Source: Atherinomorus stipes
Lineage: Eukaryota > Chordata > Actinopteri > Atheriniformes > Atherinidae
DNA: 64,000 nucleotides
Assembly (NCBI GenBank): GCA_023101725.1
Contig: JALJCO010007928.1
Location: forward strand, 496,001 to 560,000
Reading direction: 5' to 3'
Shown: in pieces, positions 56,933 to 64,000 of the stretch
Numbering within the stretch: position 1 is the first letter of the stretch
Layout of the letters: every line of letters starts with the position of its first letter
Notes under the pieces: generated by a model
Databases searched by the model: none
The model's input: only the letters and a program-made list of their open reading frames with translations
Told to the model about the DNA's origin: nothing
Program-made: the position numbers and the translations under genes

Positions 56933-57574
56933 TAGGGATGGGCATATCGATACCATGGAATCAATACTTTGATACCAGCCAGACAAAATATCAGAACTGA
57001 CACTTTTTTGAGTATCGCGATACCACTGTACAGATACAAAACATGCAATTTGTTTCCACTTCTGAGAGTTTGAGGCAATGAAATGATGAGTGAAAGCAGA
57101 CAGATTCTAGCTTCTGTGGTAGCCTATCAGATATCATGATGATGCTGCTGTCAGTGATGATGATGATGCTGTGGTATTTTTCAGTGCGTTATTGCAGGTA
57201 ATTGCACATTATGTTTAGGTTAATTTATGTTACTATTACATTTTATATTTGAACATTTTCCATGGAATAAATGAAAATAATATTAACCTTTTATTTGATA
57301 ATTGAAATAAATTTTTAATCTTAGTTTTGTTTAATTTACTCATCAATATAATTTATGATAGTTTTGAAAGCATTTCTTTCCAGTGCTTCTTCCCCCAAAT
57401 TTAAATTATATCTAATATTGCCCTTGCAATCAAGATATTAATGCAAACTGTACAATCATGTGCTTTTCTTTTAAGGGACAATAAGTATTGGTATTGATAT
57501 CAGTATCAATGAAAAAGTACCTTAAACTACTGGTATCATATGGAAAGGAAAAATTTCGGTATCGCCCATTCCTA
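56933..57574. mobile_element. hAT-type element, family H copy 3
   Basis: The ends are TAGGGATGGGCATATCGATA and TTCGGTATCGCCCATTCCTA, with a perfect 8-base duplication GTTTGACT (56925-56932 and 57575-57582). It is the shortest and cleanest member of the family (642 bases) and has no coding frame. Confidence 0.9.
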
Positions 57575-58432
57575 GTTTGACTTTTGCTGATTCTAGATGT
57601 CCACTACTATTTCATGCACTCTCGTCACTTTTCCATAACAGTCATGACAATCTGTTTATTTCAGACCTACAAACATATCACTTTCAACATGGTCTGAATG
57701 CCTGCAAACATATGAACAGATAAGAGCACGCAGCTGTGGTGTGTCGTACCTGCTTTCCAGTCCAACATCCTACTATTTTATAAGTTTTCTGTCCATTATT
57801 TGGAGCAGAACTCAAGTATTTCTAACAGTGCCTGAGCAATTGGAGTGAGGAAATAACATGCTGGACATCCCCTGCATATGTTGTGTTTTCGGGTCATGCT
57901 GCAGCCTTGGTTTCATGTAATCAAAAGCAGATTACAAAGAGACAGTGTTAAACCCCAGTGAGGTCAAAAGTAACTGTTTGATAGTTACAGCTGCACTTAC
58001 AACTGTAAGAGCAGCAAAACCTTTCGGAGTAAAGCATATAACACACTGTAACAAGACTTAGCATGTTATAAGGTTGTTCAGACCTGGTATATGTGTCTTA
58101 AGTGATCCGATTGCAAGTTGAGAGGTCTTAGTAAACATATTTACACCTGGTGGTAAAATGCATCCCAGCATGCTCATGGAGTGATATGCAATATGTAAGT
58201 GAACAGCGGGCTTCATGCCTTCAGCAACAGCCAAGGACATCAGTAGATCCACTGGTGTGAAATCACAATTACATTCAGTGACCTGTCGTTCAAATATAAA
58301 CACATTTTTGACAAACTTCTTACAAACATTTATGTTGTAGCAAACACACAATGAGAGATCTAATAGGCAGGGAATCACTGAGTTGTAGCGTTGCAGAGCT
58401 CAGTGTCAGTGCACCTCTGCTAAGCAAGTGAC

Positions 58433-58955
58433 TTATACCCTCCAATTAAAGAAAAGACTAAATTCACAATAGTAATTCAAATAACATGAAACTAAAGAAA
58501 CCAATAATAAATAAAAATTCAGAAAAATTATAATTTAGAGAAATAAAATATTGCTTTTGAATTGTGGTTGGAGATAATAATTAAAAAACAAACAGACAGA
58601 ACTGTCCCAGACACATTAGAGCATCTTTCCCATGAACAGTGGACCAAAATACCTGTCAACAGGTGTAGACGTCTTTTTGAACATTACAAAAAACACCTGA
58701 TTACAGTGATTCCTTAAAGTGTTGCTCAACAAAATTTAAGCTTTGGAGCCCCATCATGCTTATTTACTTGTTTTATTTATTTTTTGGGTGTTTGTTTTGA
58801 AAATTTTTAAAAAACAAAAATTAAGAATAAATGTAAAAATTTTAATAAAATTTATATATTATTATTTTTTTGAAAATTATATTATATCACGAGAGAGGAG
58901 ATTTTTTCCTTTAAAGGGGGGGGGAAGAAGGGGAGGATAAAAGGTTTTAACCTAA
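58433..58955. mobile_element. MITE family A copy 8, inverted, corrupted right half
   Basis: TATACCCTCCAATTAAAGAA starts the element in reverse orientation. The interior CCTGTCAACAGGTGTAGACG and CAACAAAATTTAAGC match the family. After about 58795 the sequence loses the family pattern in an A/T-rich and then G-run stretch. Confidence 0.6.
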
Positions 58956-59178
58956 CCTAAGCATACAGGTTTTACATAAAGCAGATTCTAAGAGCATAAA
59001 AACATCCTTGTGGAAACTCTAAAACTTGTATAAAGTCTTTCTAGATCAGTGGTTAGGCCTTCAATGTGGCCACGGCACTGATATTCACACATAAAAACGT
59101 CACCCAGGCATCCCAGATCACTTCTGACAATGTGAATGGACTTGAATGAGTCCTTAATGCTTGAAGGACATTCATATC

Positions 59179-60155
59179 TACAGTACAGACCGAAAGTTTA
59201 GACTCCCATTGAGGAAAAGGCTAAATTCACAACAGCAATTCCAATAAAAAGACACTAAAAAAAAGTATTAAGAAATAAAAAAAATTACTAAATGATAATT
59301 TATCAAAATAAAACATTGAATTTGAATTGTGGTTTTAAAAAATAATTTAAAACAAACAAATAAACAAAAATGTCCCAGACAAATTAGAGCAACTTGCTCA
59401 TGAACAGTGGACAAAAATACATGCCAACATGAGCAGAAGTCTGATTGACGATCTGACGCTACAGAAAACAATTCCGTGCAGTGATTGCCTCAAAGTGTTC
59501 AATAAAGTTTTAGTTAAGTCGCCCCATCATGATTTTTGGCTTGTTTTGTTTTTTGTTGGTTTGTTTTTGATATTTCTGTTGAACCATAATTCAAAATCAA
59601 TGTCATGATTTTATCAAAAGTTTTATTCATAATTACTTTTGTCAATTTTAACTTATTTTACTGACATTTATTTTATAGATTTTTTTCCATCTTTAAAGAC
59701 ACAAAACGAAACTTTTAGACCTTAAAAATCTGTGTTTATGAATCGTTTTGATGTCACACCAACAATCATTAAGGCAATTTCGAGCTGTCAGGGCGCGGGG
59801 GGTCGGGGGACAAAAAGAGCAAAGGGAGGATTCACCAGGAGGGGGGGGGAAGAGAGGGGTAAAAACGGGGGGGGCAGAGACCATGAGAAAAAGGGGAAAA
59901 AAAGAGGAAAAGGAGGGGATGAAAAGGAAAAGAAAAGGAAGAGGGAGAAAAAGAGAAGGGAAAAAAAAGGGAAGGAGAGAGGGGGAAAGAAAAGAGAGAG
60001 GGAAAAAAAGAGAGGAAAGGAAGGAGGCCCTTAAAGGGGGGGGGGGAAAGAAAAGTACAGGAAGGAACAAGATGGAGGAGGGCCCCGGAAGGGGGGCGCC
60101 ACTCCCAAAAGTCTTTAATGGGAGTGTGTCTAAACTTTTGGCCTCATACTGTATA
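59179..60155. mobile_element. TA-flanked DNA element, related interior to family A
   Basis: Terminal inverted repeats: TACAGTACAGACCGAAAGTT(TAGAC) at the left and, reversed, TACAGTATGAGGCCAAAAGT(TTAGACACACTCCCATT) at the right. The left interior follows the family A consensus. From about 59780 to 60115 it is replaced by a purine-rich run. Confidence 0.65.
59780..60115 (+). repeat. polypurine tract inside a DNA element
   Basis: About 330 bases almost entirely of G and A on the plus strand (for example GGGGGGGGAAGAGAGGGG), with few C or T. Such tracts can form triplex DNA, but assembly noise is also plausible. The long frames across it are compositional. Confidence 0.8.
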
Positions 60156-60594
60156 TTATGTATCATTTGCTTGTAATCTGAAAGCAGAAGACATTAGCAT
60201 CAGGTCTGAATGGGGATCACATGTTTAACAATCTTTAACATGGTATAGTGAGAAAACAGTTATATACATAAAATTATTTTAAATAAAAAATGATGCAACA
60301 GCATAGTTATTTATACGGTTGAAAAGTTATAATTCCATCCACAACTTCAGTTAACTGGTGTTGCTGCGGTGGTCCAGAGTCAAGTCAATCACTGAGCCAG
60401 ATCTCTAAACCTTATTTCTTGGATTAAAGAGGCGTCCATCGATTCCAATATTGAAAGTAGAAGGAGGAAATGAAGGCTCTATAGTGTGGGTGAATATGTA
60501 TTTATTTGATAACTTTATTCCAATATTTTTTAGGTGACCTTTAATTTCAACCTGCACGTTTTCCAAACAGGAAATGAGGAAAAGAAAAACTTGT

Positions 60595-60840
60595 GTTTTA
60601 AAGGGACTCGAGGCACGAATTAAAAAAACAAACAAACGTGCATGTCCATTTTTTTGCATCTGCAGTTTTGATACAGGAAGAAGATGGGGGTAAATTCAAA
60701 CACTGTAAGCGATAGTTATGGATTCTTCTTCCGTCAGCAAACGATCCAGATCCGTGACGGCTTGGCTTGTGGCTGCAGTTACCTGAAGCGCCAGTCGCAA
60801 GTTTCATTTCTTAATCTTGCCTCTAGTCCCTTTAAGTGAA
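60595..60840. repeat. fragment shared with family H copy 2
   Basis: GTTTTGATACAGGAAGAAG, TTCTTCCGTCAGCAAACGAT and GCCTCTAGTCCCTTT occur inverted around 13930-14215 inside family H copy 2, so this is a partial related copy. Confidence 0.5.
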
Positions 60841-62139
60841 CCTTATTTTATTTTCAAGTGTTTTGTTTCTAGTAGTGAAATAGAAAACAGAAATGTCTTC
60901 ATTAATTATGGGGATGACTACATGAGACACATGGCTAATGTAATTCCAATTTAATTAATAAATGCAAAGATACTTCTGAGCTTAAATTCTGTTTTTTTCT
61001 GGAGTAAATTCGAGCACTTTTTCACAAAGACACGTGAAAATTCTTGGCATCTTTGTGTGTGCGAGGGTGGTATTTCCAGGAAGCTGCACAGTGAGTCAGT
61101 GGCGTAATCTGTAATCATCTCCTGAATCACCTGAGCCTTCCCAAAATACAGGGGCACAAGACGTGGTGGAGGGGCGGAGGGAGAGCAGGACTATAATCCT
61201 TCGAGGATGACTGACACATATCCATGCGATGAAAACTCTTATCAGTTTGTTGGCAAAAGAACAAACATTCATCAAACAAGCTCAGAGACGAATCCTTACA
61301 CTGTAAAACGAGGACCCTCAGGTGGCTCTGCACTCTAGATTTTAGAGTTCATGGGTGCAGGAATCAATGATGGAAAAGTGGGTTAGTTAAGACAAAAAAT
61401 GTGCATGGAGAGTCAGAATAAATTCTCAGCCCCATTAAATACACATTATGGTTGTCAATTCAAATAGAAACAGATGCAGATAAAAAATTCTGCCATCCAT
61501 ATCAACATGTATAAAACAAAAATTAATATCATTACTATCAGTTGTTGTGCAACTTCACATTATTTATGGGTTCACCACTGCTTTGGTGAACTGTGTAACT
61601 TTTGGCCACCAAACCTGTAACTTCCCGCAGGCCACACAACTGTCACAAAATTAAACAGTCTCTATCACTGTTTTGGAATCATGTTTGCGACTACTTTGAT
61701 CAGCTGATAGCGAAGTCATGGAGCCATAAAGCAAAGCGCTCCAGGTCACATGATCCAATGAGAGATGGATCCGCTCCTGCAAAGTTACAGTGTCTGGTTT
61801 TTGAGGAGGGCAGCCCCCCTAGGAGCAATGACATGCTTCAAGTGCTGTATATTGACCCAATAAATTATCTGTTATTACTTATATTCGTCTAATGTTTGGG
61901 TCAAAAGTTACATGGTGTCTCTTTAAAATAAGTCTGAAGTAACTGTCCACTCAAAATCTTTTTTGTTTTCAGGGTTCCTCGGACTGAACATTTCAAATTT
62001 AGAGAGCTGTTAACCAAATACTTGTTAAAATTGATCCATATTACCAACATCCTCTATAAACAACCTAAACAAAATACAAAAGAGCTTCAGGTTTATGAAG
62101 CTGATTTGTGGAATTGGTATAAGCAGTATGAGTTTAGAC

Positions 62140-63050
62140 CAAAGACTGTAAAAATAACAGGCGTAGTATCTGGTTACATCTGAAAAGCTGAAAGTGAAGC
62201 CAGCTGGGTGTTTCCCATCGTTGCCATTTTACCACGTCGTCACTCCTTGAAAATACTAAAATGGGCAATGAGAGGGCCGCTCCAAGCCACAGGGAAAATG
62301 ATTGACAGTCAAACTAAATGCTAACCAAGCTAACATGCAGTGAACAGGAGCGAATGAAGATAGGTGGGCTAAAGATAAGGCCTCGCAACAGGCCTCCCCT
62401 TCCTGGGAGCAAGAAGGAAGCTAGCAATTAGCCACCGCAGCTAAAACCAGCCCGGTCTGCCCCATGTCAAACGGACATGCCCTTAATTATGTAACATCTA
62501 AACGGATGATTTATAGAAAAATCTGCCCCCCTCACAGTTGATATAAAGGTAAACTTGAACTATTAAACCTAAAATGATTTTTTGAACCAGGCTGTAAACA
62601 TGTTTAATTGTGCTTTATACCATGGTTAGTGGAAATTCTACTGTTAATTGGTGTGCATTATTTTTGTATATAAGCACGGCTAGTTAGATCACTGTCATCA
62701 TTCTGCCACAGAATGTTATCACCATAGCGACGCTCAAACCAGCTGCCAGCATTAAGTAGTTCCTATACTCAAACATGTTTAACGAGTTTAATAAAATGAA
62801 TAAACACTTGTCATTTAATGTTTACTTTGTGGGACCACGGCACAAGCGGATTAAACAACTTGGATCCGTGCTTTAAACAGTTTTAATGCACGATGCGGAG
62901 TCTCGAACACCATGACCCTCCTTGTTGTTTAATCCTTACGTAAAGCTGGCCTTTTTAACATGGGAGTCTATGGGGATTTGCTCCGTTTTGGAGCCAGCCC
63001 CTAGTGGATGAAGAGAGAACCACAATTTTTATGGTTACTTCCATGGCTTC
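62140..63050. mobile_element. repeat family R copy 2 (inverted) with family H-like insert
   Basis: AGACTGTAAAAATAACAGG at one end and AACATGGGAGTCTATGGGGA with CCCCTAGTGGATGAAG at the other mirror the copy at 35300-35970. Between about 62630 and 62940 it carries family H interior sequence (GTTAGATCACTGTCATC), including the empty-site equivalent of the MITE at 2680. Confidence 0.6.
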
Positions 63051-64000
63051 AGTTTTAGTGAGCAGAGTTTACCCCCTTGGTCTAGACTAGAGTTTAAAAC
63101 TGTGGTAAGATATGAGCCGCAACAATACTCTGAAGCTAACTGGTCATGGATGAACAAATGGGGGAAATTTATCTCTGAGTTTGGTGTGTGGTAGTCTGAG
63201 CTCAGTTTCCTGTGTGTGCTAGTGTTGGTTCTCAGGCAGAATGTGCCATACAATGATAAGTTTATTGGGTATTATGGACTACTAATCTAAAAAAAGGAAA
63301 AATGAACAATAAGACTGGATGAAAAGGAGGGGTGAGGCAGTCCACATTGACTACTTTGAAAAATGTGTAAATCCATGGCAGAAAAAACAGCTGTTGTTCT
63401 GTCTTTGGTAGTGTTTTGACCAAAGCATGTCAACAAACACTTTTATTAAAACCTCAAGGAATTTTCCAATTTGTAGAGAAAAAAAAAACCCACTTTTTTA
63501 TGGTGTTCTGCAGAGAAATTTTCACAAAATTTACATACTGGAACACAGCTATTAGTTTTAATTGTCGTCTACAAATGAAGCTTTTGAGGCCACGGCTTTA
63601 TTTTTGCTTTTTTTTTTAAAAAAGTCTGCAGACCAAAGTGTTTTCTTAACTTTTTTTTTTCCCCCAAATGTGCTTGGACCATGATAGCCATTTCCTGCAC
63701 TTCCTGCTAATGAGAGATGGCGGGCCAAGCCCTGCCTTGGCACACTGGTATTCAGGCAACAGCAAGTTGGCACAAAGTATTGCTGAATCACTCATTTGCA
63801 AAAGAAGACCACTGCTACACCTCAGGTCTGCAGTCTTTCCCAATAAAAGTTTGACTTTAGAAACCAACAGTAAAGCTAAATACATAAATATATTCCAGTT
63901 CTTTTCATATGTTGTAGTTTTTCTATAATTTCTCAGTATGAAGATACAAACTATGCAAAGAACATTCTCACCCTGATAACATCCTCCTCCCCCTCCCTTC

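Larger units (their letters stand above)
43751..64000 (-). other. bcar3 intron 1 and upstream region
   Basis: No coding exon is supported here. The candidate untranslated exon is at 55588. The rest is family T, H, A and R repeats, microsatellites and low-quality-looking sequence. Nothing I can name is seen in 43780-45860, 48500-49780, 50430-52950, 53770-54880 and 60850-61900. Confidence 0.6.

Noticed and set aside
59732..60176. Long Lys/Arg/Glu/Gly-rich open frames on the plus strand
   Set aside because: Purine-rich low-complexity sequence keeps frames open; no protein-like composition.
1..64000. Search for CRISPR arrays, operons, phage or defence systems
   Set aside because: The window is a vertebrate gene with introns; no regular spaced repeats or dense coding blocks exist. 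CA/TA tracts are microsatellites.

Overview
This window comes from a vertebrate nuclear genome, almost certainly a ray-finned (teleost) fish. The coding signal is a chain of short exons with consensus GT-AG splice sites. The remaining sequence is AT-rich intron packed with hAT, piggyBac-like, TA-target (Tc1/mariner-type) and RTE/L2-like elements and CA/TA microsatellites, as in teleost genomes. I see no operon, prokaryotic, phage or CRISPR content, and most open frames longer than 60 codons are chance or repeat-derived.

The only gene I can support is bcar3 (breast cancer anti-estrogen resistance 3; NSP2/AND-34 family adaptor) on the minus strand. Eleven coding exons run from the start codon at about 43742 down to 1444. 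Every splice phase agrees and the frame holds through 693 codons. They encode the N-terminal NSP motif region, the whole SH2 domain, the proline/serine-rich linker and the first residues of the C-terminal Cas-binding (CDC25/RasGEF-like) domain. The remaining C-terminal exons lie beyond position 1. The first coding exon opens with a splice acceptor 8 bases before the ATG, so at least one untranslated exon lies at higher coordinates; a strong donor at 55588 is a candidate.

Layout on the plus-strand axis: 1-1443 is intron 11 with a TA-flanked MITE. 1444-9234 holds exons 11 to 4 with transposon-filled introns. 9235-33491 is a 24 kb intron containing a candidate alternative first exon at 25584-25664, with a CArG box, GC box and E-box about 350 bases upstream of its ATG. 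33492-33534 is the 43-nt exon 3. 33535-43188 is intron 2, with a piggyBac-like element, an (ATT)n tract and a hAT element. 43189-43750 holds exons 2 and 1. 43751-64000 is intron 1 and upstream sequence, made of dispersed repeats and two stretches that look like low-quality assembly (58790-58950 and 59780-60115).

The most useful second-look items are the alternative first exon and its promoter-like cluster, a CA microsatellite starting inside the splice donor of exon 11, a transposon end 26 bases from the acceptor of an SH2 exon, the long acidic insert before the C-terminal domain, a 42-base palindrome centred on a CRE, and several mobile elements whose target-site duplications or empty-site relatives can be read here. 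I found no convincing new biological system.
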